DNA of 64,000 nucleotides from Cryptomeria japonica (GCF_030272615.1 NC_081410.1:123373640-123437639); one strand, 5' to 3'; numbered from the stretch's first letter, positions 24,030 through 35,990 are shown. The notes: generated by a model not told the origin, from the sequence alone. Numbers and translations: made by a program.

Positions 24030-25071
24030 TGTGGGTCGGACGGCTTTGTCGTCGGTGCATGAAAGCATTGCATGAGTTCTACTTTAAAAATTACATGAAA
24101 CATTTTTCATTTATTTGATTCAGTTTTATTTGAAAAAAAGTTTATCAATGATGTTTCCTTTCTCCAAGAATTGGATCTAGGATCTTTCCGTCAGATAATA
24201 TGTAACATCCAATGACTAAATATTTTCTTTACAAATGCTTATTTTATTTAATTATCATCTAAGTGTGAATTAAAATTTATATCTATGCGGAAGTGGAAGA
24301 TACAAGCTCAAGACTCATGTGCAAGTAAATTTCGTAAAACAAAGCAAGCAGGCATTATCTTGAATGACATGGAAACAAGCTCATCAACTACCTAGAAGAG
24401 AGAAATTGGAGAAAAGAAGAGGAAAGTGTTAAAGGGTGATAAATACATAGAGAGTATGCAATACAAACAAACAATTTTTGGAGTGTGTGATCTGACGTCT
24501 CTAATTTATGTCCAGAGGGACTAACTAGTTTTGGAATACTTGGGAAACCTATTGGGCCACGCTGGGAGGAAATCAATATGTTCATGCAAGGACTACCTTT
24601 TTTCTATTACGAGAATGATGCTTTTGCATCAAACGATATTTTGAAGATAATATCTGAAACTTTCTATAGTGTGGAACTAGAGTTGGTGGATTCGAAGTAC
24701 TTTTCGGCTTCCAAACGACCAAGAGGTTATGTACACAATCTCGCAATAGAAGGATGATTTCAAGCATTACCTCTCCCCCCCATGACTATTCAGGAAGCAC
24801 TTCCTTAGACAAAGGACTATTGGCCTCCATGGGATCAAAGAAAAAAATTGAATTGCATAGACTGTAGATGATGTGTTGGTGTCCTTCATGAAGAACTCTG
24901 CACTATAATTAAAAATTCACGAGGGAAACCGGAAGATAGTGAACAAAAATACATTCTTGAAAAGTGGGAAGAATGGAACTTGGTTTGGGTGGGGCCAAGT
25001 CAGGTGGCTCCTCTAGAGGTTGATGAGATAGAAATAATATTAGGATTTGAAAAAGATCACACTCATGGAAC
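24030..25071 (+). repeat. Left arm of the DRM inverted repeat (outer part)
   Basis: From tgttgtgggtc near 24027 onward this strand matches the reverse complement of 34495 downward. Examples are ggtgcatgaaagcattg, atatgtaacatccaatgac and caagtaaatttcgtaaaa, each found inverted on the right. Homology continues to 25071, where element F1 interrupts it, and resumes at 33067. The arms are similar but clearly diverged. Confidence 0.85.
24531..25071 (+). pseudogene. DRM-type cytosine methyltransferase fragment, left arm, part 1
   Basis: The translation carries landmarks of the plant DRM de novo methyltransferase catalytic region: LPFFYYENDAFAS, FYSVELELVDSKYFSASKRP, RGYVHNLAIEG, LPLPPMTIQEALP, DYWPPWDQRKKLNCID, KYILEKWEEWNLVWVG and QVAPLEVDEIEIILGF. 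Stops follow AIEG, ALP and other sites, so it is a pseudogene. DRM proteins deposit cytosine methylation guided by 24-nt siRNAs. Element F1 inserted after codons for HTHG. No intron is apparent across this part. Confidence 0.85.
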
Positions 25072-26241
25072 TATTAGGCCCAATATGGAAAGATAATGTA
25101 CTGAGAGGGGAGGGGTGAATCAGTACTTCAATTCCTTTCTTCAACAATATCTTTACTATTATGCATAAACCAAAAGCTGTTGTAACATAACATAAAGCTA
25201 AAACAAATAAATAACAATAATACATGATTCACTCCATAACACATATATTTTGGTTACGCAGAAACTCTTGGTTAGAGAGAAAAACTGCGGTGGGGATGAC
25301 ACCCACAACTTCACTACTGCAATAATAAAGGTTGCTCGGTTAGAGCTACATGTTTAGCTATTTCTGATAGTTTACCCTATTAGGAGTATCAAGATCTATT
25401 AGATCTACCTTGCTAAAGGATTTTACAACACTTAATCTAAATGTTGCACCTGGTTAGAGGCTTTACAATTTATAGACTTTGTTAGAGTCTTTTACCCTGT
25501 TAAAGGTTTCTCTTACAACTTCAAAATATTACAATAAAATCATTACAAATATTTGCAACTTCACATCTGAAATGTTATAGCAGATTCTATGTGCTCAAAT
25601 AAGATTACATTGCTTATAGCATACCTCAGTAACCCATAAAGTAGCTCAGTAAACCTTTCTATTTACTCTGTTCTTTGACTGTTCTTTGAAATCCTTCTCG
25701 GTGACCTCTGTGTCTCTGTAACAGTCATAACACTTAGTGCTTTCTTATGTATCACACATGTCTTGCTTCATACACTTATATCTAATCCTTATTTCATGTT
25801 GTATAAATAGATCTCTTATGTCGGTGATCCATTCATTGCTTCGATCCTACAAACATGATTTATCGAATGAATAACTATAAAAAATATTTCATTGGTTAGA
25901 TGACCTCAAAATCATACAAAATCTTGAAGTGCAATTTCCAATGTGATAACAGTTCTATGTTCCTCAATTTTGTAACATGTTTCCATATGTGTGTCTAGGT
26001 TCAATGAATCTGGTAACACGTTTCACTTGGTGTATATCAACTCGGTGTATCATCTTTGCTGCTCGATAGACATGGAATGATACTCGGTAGACAACTCGGT
26101 GTATACTGGGCTCTATGACTACTTTCTTCTATAATCGACTATTCTGTGCATACCGACTGAATATTTCAGTAGAGGTAACTGACTAGAGTATATAGAATGA
26201 CTTTGGATATAAAACTAATGGCAACTTAATAAGTAGTAACA
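25072..26241 (-). repeat. 3' LTR of element F1, 1170 bp
   Basis: On the minus strand it starts TGTTACTACTTATTAAG and ends GGGCCTAATA, where the terminal CA is mutated to TA. It matches 31897-33066 with a few percent differences by eye. It contains many CTCGGT/ACCGAG words. Confidence 0.93.
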
Positions 26242-26253
26242 ATCTCCCCTTTT
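26242..26253 (-). other. Polypurine tract of element F1
   Basis: AAAAGGGGAGAT on the minus strand, directly before the 3' LTR. 26254-26598 is AT-rich 3' non-coding sequence, homologous to 61661-62018 of F2. Confidence 0.87.
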
Positions 26254-26598
26254 GACATTAGTTGAGATGTTTGACAAAATTACTTTCAAAGTCATAACTC
26301 AATAATCTATATACTTACAAAATTTGACTAAACAGATAGTCTATACATTAGTCAATGAAATAGTATATTCAGATATACTCCCCTTATCAATATACTGTAC
26401 AAAACTCTGATTTTGTATGCTCGGTGTAATAACTGTTTGATCCACTGCTCTGTTCTTTGTTCCCTGTCAAAATTGACTCTATATTTGAATACTCTGTTTT
26501 GCTTGGTATATACTCCCCTTGTATACTACACTCATTTTTGTTTGATACTTTGATGCTTTGATGCTATATCACTCCCCCTTTTTGACAAACATCAAAAT

Positions 26599-29500
26599 TT
26601 AGTTACCATTTGGTGGTGGCAACTGGTCAAAAATGGATTTGTACTCTGTTTGTGCGTCGGTAAGAGTGGCAGAGAGGGCATTCTTGACACTGTCGATTAA
26701 GGAATTCTGAGTTGTAATGTCAGCTAACAGTGAAATTAATCCATCTAATGTGCTTCCCTCTTGCTGAGTGGATAGGGAGGTAGCCTTATTGATCTGCTCT
26801 TGGATGGATGAAAGATGAGGAAGGAATAATGTTTGAAGTGTCATTACGTCCATCCTTATTTTGTGTTCTTCATTCCTTAGTTCCAATTGTTGAGCCATGA
26901 GCTATTGTAGCTTGGTATAAAAATTCTGTATGGAATGTGGCTCAGTGGTCAACTTATTTGAGAGATCGGTGATCTCTTTCTCAATTGCTTTAGTTTTATT
27001 CTTGATATCTTTAATAAATAAAGAGAATGTATAGAGTTTCTGAAATAAATAAAGAATGTTCTTGAGTTGAGGAGTCAACTCAGCAATAGATTTGACAAGT
27101 TTAACTTTGCCAATAGCTATAGCCTTTTGTACCTCTTCTATCATCTTAGCAGTGAGCTCCTTGTCCTTCAATTTGCTCAAATATTCCGATGCATCTACTC
27201 CAGATGTCTCTATCTTGGTTAGGAGTTCATCCAATTGTACATGGATGGCTGCATCTATTGTCACTGTAGCTTCAAGTAGCATATCAGTTAAGAGTGCTTT
27301 CACCTTCTGAAGTACTTTATTTTTCTTTTTAATAGCCATTTGCTTCTCTTGTTCGACTTTTGCTTTGCATAGTTCACCAAAATCAATGAGTGCTTGCCCT
27401 TTTAATTTAGATAGATCAACATTCGGCAACACTATTGGTTTTGACAAATCAACTTTGAAACTATGATTTTTCATTTTCTTTTCTTTACCTTTCACCAATT
27501 GAACTAAGACAATGGCTTGTGAGGCTTGATGACCCTCGGTAGGTTGCTCGGTAGAGGCAACACTTTGGTCGGTTATTTTAGCCTCTGTAGAGTCCTTTGG
27601 TGTCTCTAAGCTTGGTGTCTTGGTTGCAACATCTTCAGTGCTGGAAGGTGCTTGTGAGGTCTGTTCCCTAGTGGCTTGAGAAGTACCTTCTCCTATTGTA
27701 GACTTGTGACCTTTGATGCCTTGTTTTGTATCCTGAGGGGCCTCGATTGAGACAAGTTGATTGACTGGAGGATAGGGCTGAACTTGTTCCAAGATTGACT
27801 CACTAGATACAAGTTGGGCATAAGCGTTCCCTTCTATCATTTCCTATTCCAGTGCCTCTGTATCCATGATAGCTTCATCTTCTTGTATGGTGTCAGCAGG
27901 GTCTTGCTTGGCAACATCAGGATCTTGCTCGGTGACATCAATTATTTCAACTTCAGCTTGCTCACCGACATCCTTGATGCGAAAGATTTCCTGCCATTTT
28001 TCCTTGGTCTCTTTCTCTTCTTCCAGATAAAGTCCATTCATTAATTTTAAAGCTTTTTGCTTGACTAGGAAGTTTTTGTGGTAGTTTGTCAGACTTTCTT
28101 TGATTTCATCTACCAACATGTCTGAAAAGAGATGTACCAAACTTCTTTCTCTAATCTATTTTTCCAAGTCCATTGCATGTTTCCACCTATTATCAATATG
28201 CACATATAATTCTTTTAGAAGAGAATTAGAGACTTCCAATGGGACCAATCAAAATTTCAAAAGTGTACAGATGACAGCTTCTTCTATTTGTCTCTTTTCG
28301 GCATCATTTCTGGATTCATACTTAACATATCTGAATGATCCAAATCCACCATATTGCTTCAAATTAGCACAAAAATTTTCAACACTATGTACATTTACCT
28401 TCTTGCTCTTGACAATCTGAAATTTACTTGCATCTTCAGATTCGGTGTCACTAGACTCTTTTGCCAAGATGAGTCTGTGAGTAGATTTCTTGTAAGTTTT
28501 TGTTACCTTGGGTGCGGCAACACTCTTTGTTTTCTTACTCGGTGAAGCTGTGGAAGCTCTTGTATTAGGTCTCTTTGCTAGAGGAGTCGGTGTTCCCTTT
28601 GATATATCCAGCTTCTTCCTTTTCAATACTTTTCCCTTAGGCAATTTAGTGCTCAGTGTAATAGCTACCTCTTGGGCTTCAGATTCCTCTTCGGTAATGG
28701 CTATAGTGCCCTTGACAGGTGTGGAGGAAGAATCTTCTCCAAATTTCTCCATTAATGCCTTTATCATCTTTGTTGCCTTCCTTGTAGCTTTGGGTACTAC
28801 AATTCTCATTTTTACTTTTTCCTTCACTTCTTCATATGTTCCATACCTTAGTTCGGTAGCATGCCTTGGTAAAGTGAGGAATGCATCTATCTATTGTTTT
28901 GTGATGTCAAAATCAATCTCGTAACCCATAGGTGGCAAAGATTGAGTTCTCGGTTTCACAGCATTCACATAATAGTAGTCAGTGTCCACTTCAAAACATA
29001 TGTCATCCTTGTATTTTTCCATTAGCTGGGGTGGAATTCTATGCCTGTTATGCATCCTTTCCTGAAACTTGCTAAAATAGTCATCCATAATATCATTAAA
29101 ATTATCACCTAGACGTTTGATGTAGTCTTTGATTTGATGGGTGATTGGTCGGTGTAGCTCCCAGACTACTTTACTGACTGATGGAAAGAATTTTTCAAAA
29201 TAGAAAAACATGCAAACTAACAGTGATCCAAACTTCAGTGTATTCGCCGATTTGTTCTTCTTCAGCTTCCTTATAGTGTTCAGATTTTCAAACAGGTTTT
29301 TCAGCAATACCTCACATAAATCAATTTTCATGCCTTTCTTCACAATTTTGTATGCTAGGTCGACTGCTGCACAAGGTACACTGTTTTCCCTTGCCGATTG
29401 GAAGAAACAGTAACCAATTACTCTAATGGCAAACTTTAGCTCTGCATCAGTGACATTATTCAATTTCAGTCCTCTATAATCTGATTCTACTCTGGTTAAA

Positions 29501-29970
29501 CTGATCAATTCCTTTTGTGATATCATTTTCTGAGCTCGGGCATGATCATAAATAGGGTAACCAGTGATCAAATGAATTATTTCCTTGGTGATCTTAAATG
29601 GTTTCTCTTCTAGCCACATGAAGTCATCATGAACTCTGCTCAGAACAAACTTGTCCCACTGGGGTTTGAATACATGGGGATAAGTTAGAGCTTCAATCAA
29701 TCCCTTGATCTTAATGTGCTCATACTTGCTATCCATTCTACCATCGGTGCATAATTCATCATATGTGTCCTTGATTTCAACATGACCTAGTTCTTCAACT
29801 TGACATTTGGTAAAGAATCTCACATCCTCGACTAATAAAACTCTATCCGGAATGAGTAAAAATTCAGTTTTGTCATCCAGTTCAAATGCAATTTTTGGAG
29901 TTAAAGAGTATTTTAGTGAGGTCTTTTCAATGTTCTCAACAACAATAGGATCTTGGATCTTAGGTGCCAT
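26599..29970 (-). pseudogene. F-family gene 2, unknown protein of about 1,120 codons
   Basis: One continuous frame starts at MAPKIQDPIV and ends PPPNGN, with five in-frame stops (after ITKQ, LLKF, DLEK, EALE and TKLQ). Four of these stops are also in F2. The first 330 residues look globular (FTKCQVEELGHVEIKDTYDE, KITKEIIHLITGYPI, DLCEVLLKNLFENLNTIRK, CMFFYFEKFFPSV). A Lys/Ser/Thr-rich, probably disordered section follows (KRKKLDISKG to KKSTHRLILAK), then an acidic part and a C-terminal helix-rich part (KDKELTAKMIEEVQKAIAIG, KNKTKAIEKEITDLSNKL). I see no retroviral catalytic motif or transmembrane segment. I do not recognise the family. Loose resemblance to angiosperm 'putative plant transposon protein' domains is only an impression. 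Confidence 0.8.
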
Positions 29971-30522
29971 TATAGATTTCAGATAAATTCTAACAAAAGA
30001 TCCTTAGGGTTTGAAGATTTTCAAATGGTAGATGCTTCACACTTAGCAAATAATAACAACTTGATATGATCGATAAACCAGCTTAACAATGCATTGAGAT
30101 TGATGTAAATACCTTTGAATTTTGCTTTGGAGGAGGTTTGATCACCTTTGAATCGCTTGCTCTGCTCTCTTGAAAACTTGGTAAGTGTAAAATGACCACG
30201 TAAATGCTTTAAGTACACAATATACCTTATCGGGCTCCGTGCAGGTTAGGTTAAAAACATTAAATGCACTCGGTTCCACTAAACTTTCTTTCCTTTTTGC
30301 GCTTTAACCAAGTAACCAGACTTTCTTCATTTACCAACTTGACAGGCTTCCTGTATTCACCGACTTGACAGTCTTCCTATAAAGTGCTCCGTGAGACTTT
30401 GATAGAATTTCAAACTTTCTAATACATCTTAATTATGTAGATTTTGAATTAAGTATATAATAAAATAGGAACTGTTAAGATTTAATCTTTGAGAGAATGC
30501 AGTTCCTTCATTCCTTTAATGA

Positions 30523-31834
30523 TTAATTTGGAATAGGTGCACCTAACTTGGTAGGTAAGGTGCTTTCTTCATTTGACACAATTTCCTTCTTTTTCCAAAT
30601 CATCTGGAGTTTTATTTTTATCTCTTCAATAGCTCCTCTTGGTTGATCTTTGCAATCTCCAACCAAGTGTCCAACTTTGTGACAATGAAAACATGCCATA
30701 CTAGGATTTCTCCATGATCTTCGATTTTTCATTCTAAACCTTATAAAACTGTTGGCACTTATGTGTCCATATCTTCCACAACATTCACACCGTATCCTTG
30801 TATTGTAATCCCATGGTACTACAGCATATTGTCGGTAAGGATCTGTGTGAGTTCGGTAGCTTCCAGTGTTTGCTCGGTGTGCATACCACATATAGTTCTT
30901 TTGCTTATACCAACACTTCTCCGTACTATGTCCATATTTATTGCAGTTTTTACAAAATCCTTTGAATTTTGCCTTCTGATAATTGCTACCAGACTTTGTC
31001 CTACAATGGTTAGATGTGTGACAATAACCATTAAACTTTGTGACATTCGGTTGCTTACCTTTTCTAATTTGGCACATGTTAGCAGTATGACCTTGATCTC
31101 CATAGTAGTTGCAAATGGGCTTCTTTCTTTTGATGATCTTCTTGTTTCCAACTTGCTTTGATGATTCTCCTCTCTTGGTAGTATGAATTCCTTTGTAACC
31201 GAGTCTTGCATCTTTGTTGGGTCTTCTTGTATTCAGTTGCTCATCCAACATCTTTGATGCTTCATAACTCTTCTTCAGTGTTTCCTTGGATTTCTTCTCT
31301 ATTTCAAGTTCATTGGTCAACCTTGATACTTCAAGTTTCAATGTTTGATTCTCATCATCTTTCAGATTTGCTTCATGATCTGCATAACCTAGTTGATTCT
31401 GACAAATTTTGTTGAATCCCAGTCAACCTTGTGATTTCATCATTCTTTTTAGATACTAATGCTTTAAGCTATTGATTTTCTCTTTCTAGATCTCTTACTT
31501 TATCCTCAGCTGTCCTCAATGCATCAAGATTTTCAGTCATCTGTGTGTTGAAATGTTCATGTTCTCTTTTCATTGCTTTTAGCGGATCAGTCAGTGCTTT
31601 GTTCTTTTCTTTCAATGCTTCAATCATTTCTTCAGTCTCTTCAGACATACTATTCTCAGATGATGTTTCAATTTGTTCCACCAGCTCTTGAGAGTCCTGT
31701 AAATCATCAAACAATCTTCATCTAACTTTTAGAGATTTTTGCATTTGTCTTTGCATGTCTCCAATCACCTGATTAGCATGATCCAACTCTTCTTGCAGAT
31801 ACACAATCCTCCAAGATTGTTTATAGCCTTCCAT
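30523..31834 (-). pseudogene. F-family gene 1: coiled-coil, multi-zinc-knuckle Gag-like protein
   Basis: It starts at MEGYKQS about 50 bases after the PBS. The first 270 residues are a long coiled coil (EELDHANQVIGDMQRQMQ, EMIEALKEKNKALTDPLKA, VSRLTNELEIEKKSKETLKK). A CCHC zinc-knuckle array follows: CNYYGDQGHTANMC (second Cys lost here), a shortened second unit, CKNCNKYGHSTEKC, CECCGRYGHISANS (last Cys lost) and CFHCHKVGHLVGDC. It ends TKLGAPIPN. TAG codons after KSLKVR and ERENQ and a frameshift near 31400 break it. Nucleic-acid binding and packaging of the element's RNA is the likely role, by analogy with Gag. No copia UBN2 core is seen. Confidence 0.82.
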
Positions 31835-31882
31835 TGATAAGATCTTTCTCTTTAGGTTGTTAAACACTTTTCCAAGATTCAG

Positions 31883-31894
31883 GCTCTGACACCA
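31883..31894 (-). other. Initiator-Met-type primer-binding site of F1
   Basis: TGGTGTCAGAGC on the minus strand, two bases from the LTR end. It differs at one base from the classical TGGTATCAGAGC found intact in F2 and C. Confidence 0.88.
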
Positions 31895-31896
31895 AT

Positions 31897-33066
31897 TGTT
31901 AGGCCCACTATGGAAAGCTAATGTACTGAGAGGGGAGGGGTGAATCAGTACTTCAATTCCTTTCTTCAACAATATCTTTATTATTATGCATAAACCAAAA
32001 GCTTCTATAACATAACATAAAGCTAAAACAAATAAATAACAATCATACATGATTCACTCCATAACACATATATTTTGGTTACGTAGAAAGTCTTGGTTAG
32101 AGAGAAAAATTGCAGTGGGGATGACACCCACAACTTCACTACTGCAATAATAAAGGTTGCTCGGTTAGAGCTACATGTTTAGCTATTTCTGATAGCTTAC
32201 CCTGTTAGGAGTATCAAGATCTGTTAGATCTACCTTGCTAAAGGATTTTACAACACTTAATCTAAATTTTGCACCTGATTAGAGGCTTTACAATTTATAG
32301 ACTTTGTTAGAGTCTTTTACCCTGTTAAAGGTTTCTCTTACAACTTCAAAATATTACAATAAAATCATTACAAATATCTGCAACTTCACATCTGAAATGT
32401 TATAGCAGATTCTATGTGCTCAAATAAGATTACATTGATTATAGCACACCTCGGTAACCCATAAAGTAACTCGGTAAACCTTTCTGTTTACTCTGTTCTT
32501 TGACTGTTCTCTAAAATCCTTCTCGGTGACCTTTGTGTCTCTGTAACAGTCATAACACTTAGTGCTTTCTTATGTATCACACATGTCTTGCTTCATACAC
32601 TTATATCTGATCCTTATTTCATGTTGTATAAATAGATCTCTTATGTCGGTGATCCATTCATTGCTTCGATCCTACAAACATGATTTATCGAATGAATAAC
32701 TATAAAAAATATTTCATTGGTTAGATGACCTCAAAATCATACAAAATCTTGAAGTGCAATTTCCAATGTGATAACAGTTCTATGTTCCTCAATTTTGTAA
32801 CATGTTTCCATATGTGTGTCTAGGTTCAATGAATCTGGTAACATGTTTCACTCGGTGTATATCAACTCGGTGTATCATCTTTGCTGCTCGGTAGACATGG
32901 AATGATACTTGGTAGACAGCTCGGTGTATACTGGGCTCTGTGACTACTTTCTTCTATAACCGACTATTCTGTGCATACCGACTAAATATTTCGGTAGAGG
33001 TAACCGACTAGAGTATATAGAATGACTTTGGATATAAAACTAATGGCAATTTAATAAGTAGTAATA
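31897..33066 (-). repeat. 5' LTR of element F1, 1170 bp
   Basis: Homologous to 25072-26241 at the same length. The outer end reads TATTAC on the minus strand instead of TGTTAC. It borders the GGAAC target duplication. Confidence 0.93.
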
Positions 33067-33235
33067 GGAACTTCGTGTGCAACTGATCGATTATGTTGTT
33101 TGGGTAATATTGCATTCCAAATAGATACAGTTGCATACCATTTATATGTCTTGAAAGAATTTTATCCTGATGGCATTAAATTAATGTACTTTCTCTTCTA
33201 TCTGGTATTGGTGGAGTAGAGGTTGCATTGCATAG
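33067..33235 (+). pseudogene. DRM methyltransferase fragment, left arm, part 2
   Basis: The left-arm DRM frame continues after F1: GTSCATDRL, then CLGNIAFQIDTVAYHLYVL (equivalent to the conserved S-L-G-N-S-F-Q-V-D-T-V-A-Y-H-L-S of DRM), FYPDGIK, and after a frameshift NVLSLLSGIGGVEVALHR, the SAM-binding motif I. Similarity stops at about 33232, where the right arm's DRM copy begins on the other strand. The Pro-Cys motif IV, with the catalytic cysteine, lies further on in DRM and is not included. Confidence 0.87.
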
Positions 33236-33239
33236 ACCT

Positions 33240-34000
33240 AGGATACATATTTTTGCAGATACAACACAAGTTAAATGTACCCCCAGTCGATGCAAAGAAA
33301 CCTCTTCTCTAGAGATCACCAGAAAATAGAGAAAGAATTTTAATTTAATACCATCAGGATAAAAGGATTTAATCAAGACAGACAAATGGTATGCAACTGT
33401 ATCTATTTGGAATGCAATATTACCCAAACAATGCAATCGATCAGTCACACATGAAGTTCCAGGAGTGTGATATTTTTTAAATCCTAATATTATTTCTATC
33501 TCATCAACCTCTAGAGGAGCCACTTGACTTGGCACCACCCAAACCAAGATCCTTTATTCCCACTTTTCAAGAATGTATTTCTGTTCACTATCTTGTAGTT
33601 TCCCTCGTGAATTTTGAATTATAGTGGAGAGTTCTTCATGAAGGACACCACCACATCATCTAGAGTCTATGCTTCAATTTTTTTCTTTGATCCCATGGAG
33701 GCCAATAGTCCTTTGTCTGAGGAAATGCTTCCTGAATAGTCATGGAGGGGAGAGGTAATGCTTGAAATTGCCCTTCTATTGCGAGATTGTTTACATAACC
33801 TCTTGGTCTTCTGGAAGTTGAAAAGTACTTCGAATCCACCAACTCTGGTTCCACACTATAGAAATTTTTGGATATTGTCTTCCAAATATCCTTCGATGCA
33901 AAAGAATCATTCTCATAATAGAAAAAAGGTGGCCCTTGCATGAACACATTGATTTCCTCCAAGTGTGGCCCAATAGGTTTCCCAGGAATTCCAAAACCAG
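33240..34000 (-). pseudogene. DRM methyltransferase fragment, right arm
   Basis: This is the same part of DRM as the left arm, on the opposite strand and without an inserted element. In order: FGIPGKP-like start, MQGPPFFYYENDSFAS, FYSVEPELVDSKYFSTSRRP, RGYVNNLAIEGQF, TIQEAFPQTKDYWPPWDQR, QVAPLEVDEIEIILGF, YHTPGTSCVTDR, QIDTVAYHLSVL, FYPDGIK, EEVSLHRLGVHLTCVVSAKI. Stops and frameshifts lie between blocks (for example before MVWVVPSQ). It extends about 20 codons further into motif I than the left arm. The YHTPGT junction shows the pre-insertion sequence for F1, with a single ggaac. Confidence 0.88.
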
Positions 34001-34495
34001 TTAGTCCCTCCTGACATAAATTAGAGACGTCACATTACACACTCCCGACATTGTTTGTTTGTATTGCATACTCTCTATGTATTTATCAGCCTTTAACACT
34101 TTCCTCTTCTTTTCTGCAATTTCTCTCTTCTAGGCAGCCGGTGAGCTTGTTTCCATGTCATTAAAGATAATGCCTGCTTGCTTTCTTTTACGAAATTTAC
34201 TTGCACATAAGTCTTCAACTTGTATCTTTTGCTTCCACACATATATAAATTATAATTCATGCTTAGATGATAATTAAATAAAATAAGCATTTGTAAATGA
34301 AAGATTTAGTCATTGGATGTTACATATTATCTGATAGAAAGATCCTAGACAATTCTTGGAGAAAAAAAAAATCATTGATAACCTTTTTTTGCAAATAACA
34401 CTGAATCAAATAAATAAAAAATGTTTTATGCAATTTTTAAAAGTAGAAATCGTTCAATGCTTTCATGCACTGATGGCAACGCTATGTGACCCACA
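33295..34495 (-). repeat. Right arm of the DRM inverted repeat
   Basis: About 1.2 kb, the reverse complement of 24030-25071 joined to 33067-33232. Outward of the coding part, non-coding or linker DNA is shared as far as the word gacccacaaca at about 34490. The space between the arms is about 60-70 bp. Beyond 34495 the flanks no longer match. No terminal inverted repeat or target duplication typical of a DNA transposon is evident at the ends. Confidence 0.85.
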
Positions 34496-35576
34496 ACATC
34501 TGATACCATCTGAATTTTCGATGACAACTAAAGAAACATCCGACAAGGATGCTGTATATCTGATGTCACTTCCTTGTCAGACAATCGTCAAGGAGAAAAC
34601 ATAGCATCCGTCAGAATTCTGACCATAACCCATCAAAAATTTTGGCCAGGGGAGAAAATATAGCCACCGTCGGAAGAGTTCATAACGTTGTCAGAATTCT
34701 GATGCAAATGGCATCATTGGGAAGACTGACAATGAGTTTTCAACGGTTAAATTGGTCAGAAGTTTGATGTGGTATCGTTGGACTACCGACAATTGTCCAT
34801 CGAAAATTAGGCCCAAATGTACTAGTGTCAAGAGATATATCCTTTCAAGAGGGATCCTTTTGGGCTATCTCTCATAGAATACTTTCTTGTGTGTGTGGGC
34901 CTAGATTCCCTTAATTCCTTAGAGTAGTGGTGGATTATTTCTTGAATACTCATTTGTATTTGAAGTAATCAACAATAATGTGACTAGTTTTAAAATACAC
35001 ACAATACATTTGTAAAGGTGGGTATTCATATTCCAAAAGTCGGGTCCAAATCCAATCAACTATTTTTAAGTGTTGTCTATTAGAAGGGTTTTGGATATGC
35101 CGTGATCAACCAAAATGTGAGCAAAAATCATGTGAAGTAAATTAGAAAAGGTTTTTTCTACCACTAAAAAGTTCGCCAACATATTGTCAATTGCTTCAAA
35201 ACAAAATTCATAATATAATTACAATGGAAGATTAGGGAGCTGAACTAACATAGGCACACCAAAGAAATATTTTGAGGTGGGGTTAAAATTTGGGTGTGAA
35301 GTTTTAAGCATAAGCATGTGTTTATCCTATATTTAGACATAATTATAGTAATCTTTTATGATAAAAAATCAAAATTAAATTACCATAAGTGCAAGGGTAA
35401 ATTTGAACACCACCTTTAAGGATGGGTCCCCAAGTATCAATGATTAATTTGTGCGAATTGGCCATAAATAATCCATTAGGAAAGTATGAATTTCTACAAG
35501 GAATTATTAGTTTTTTCCCTGTAGGAATATTTGTTGTATTAAGAGACAATATTGAGGAATATCCCTAAGTTAGTGA
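34496..35576 (+). other. Intergenic DNA, no gene seen
   Basis: 34500-34810 has several copies of short palindromic words around tcagaattctga and gtcggt/accgac, which may be a remnant of an unidentified repeat. 34830-35576 is AT-rich with no supported reading frame. Confidence 0.4.
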
Positions 35577-35990
35577 ATGATTATTAAATTCAAATCCTCT
35601 AACCAGGTGATTCATTAACTTGGATCTAAATCCTCCATTGAGGTTACCTTTAACCAGGTATAGCTCTTAACAGGGCTTTGGGATCTTTAACATGACTCGC
35701 TCCCAATAGAGCACTTTCTAGACCTTAACCGACCAGTTACCTATTACTGCAGATAGTTAACTTGTGAATTCCATCTCATCGTGGTTTTTCCTAGTTGGGT
35801 TTTCCACATATAATTTCTTGTGTTATGGTGAATGTTTTACTCTTTTTGTGAATGTTGTTATAACGCTTTGGATTGCATGCAAAATCTTAATTAAACTAGT
35901 TAAATGTTTTTACCAGTCTGGGATTAAAGTGTTATTGTTTTTGCTATCACTGATTCACCCCCCCTCTCAGTGCTTTATAAGTCTATCACT
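35577..35990 (+). repeat. Truncated copia-type LTR
   Basis: Plus-strand words match the right half of the C and F LTRs: repeated 'ctaaccaggt' and 'taacagggct' units, a gtggtttttcctagttgggttttccaca block (compare the C LTR), and the end region gattcacccccc followed by ctctcagtg. No left half, partner LTR or TSD is seen. It is an old fragment of a related copia family. Confidence 0.6.

Larger units (their letters stand above)
25072..33066 (-). mobile_element. Element F1: non-autonomous LTR retrotransposon with two unusual genes
   Basis: On the minus strand: 5' LTR 33066-31897, PBS 31894-31883, gene 1 31834-30523, gene 2 29970-26599, PPT 26253-26242 and 3' LTR 26241-25072. A perfect TSD, GGAAC, lies at 25067-25071 and 33067-33071. 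Both LTRs are 1170 bp. There is no protease, RT, RNase H or integrase. The internal layout is the same as in F2 (42364-63206), so this is a family structure and not a random deletion. The uninterrupted right arm of the DRM repeat supplies the empty site. Confidence 0.94.

Noticed and set aside
27092..29413. Plus-strand frames opposite F1 gene 2, with hydrophobic stretches that look like membrane segments
   Set aside because: They mirror the Lys/Glu-rich minus-strand frame. The equivalent strand in F2 gives the same shadow, so they are not independent genes.
25072..33066. F1 as a host gene cluster with promoter repeats
   Set aside because: Terminal repeats with PBS, PPT and an exact 5-bp target duplication show an LTR element, and the right DRM arm shows the empty site.
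24030..34495. The DRM inverted repeat as the long terminal inverted repeats of a DNA transposon (Pack-MULE or foldback)
   Set aside because: No transposase and no clear target duplication or characteristic ends at 24030 or 34495. I keep it as an inverted duplication, but a boundary search could reopen this.
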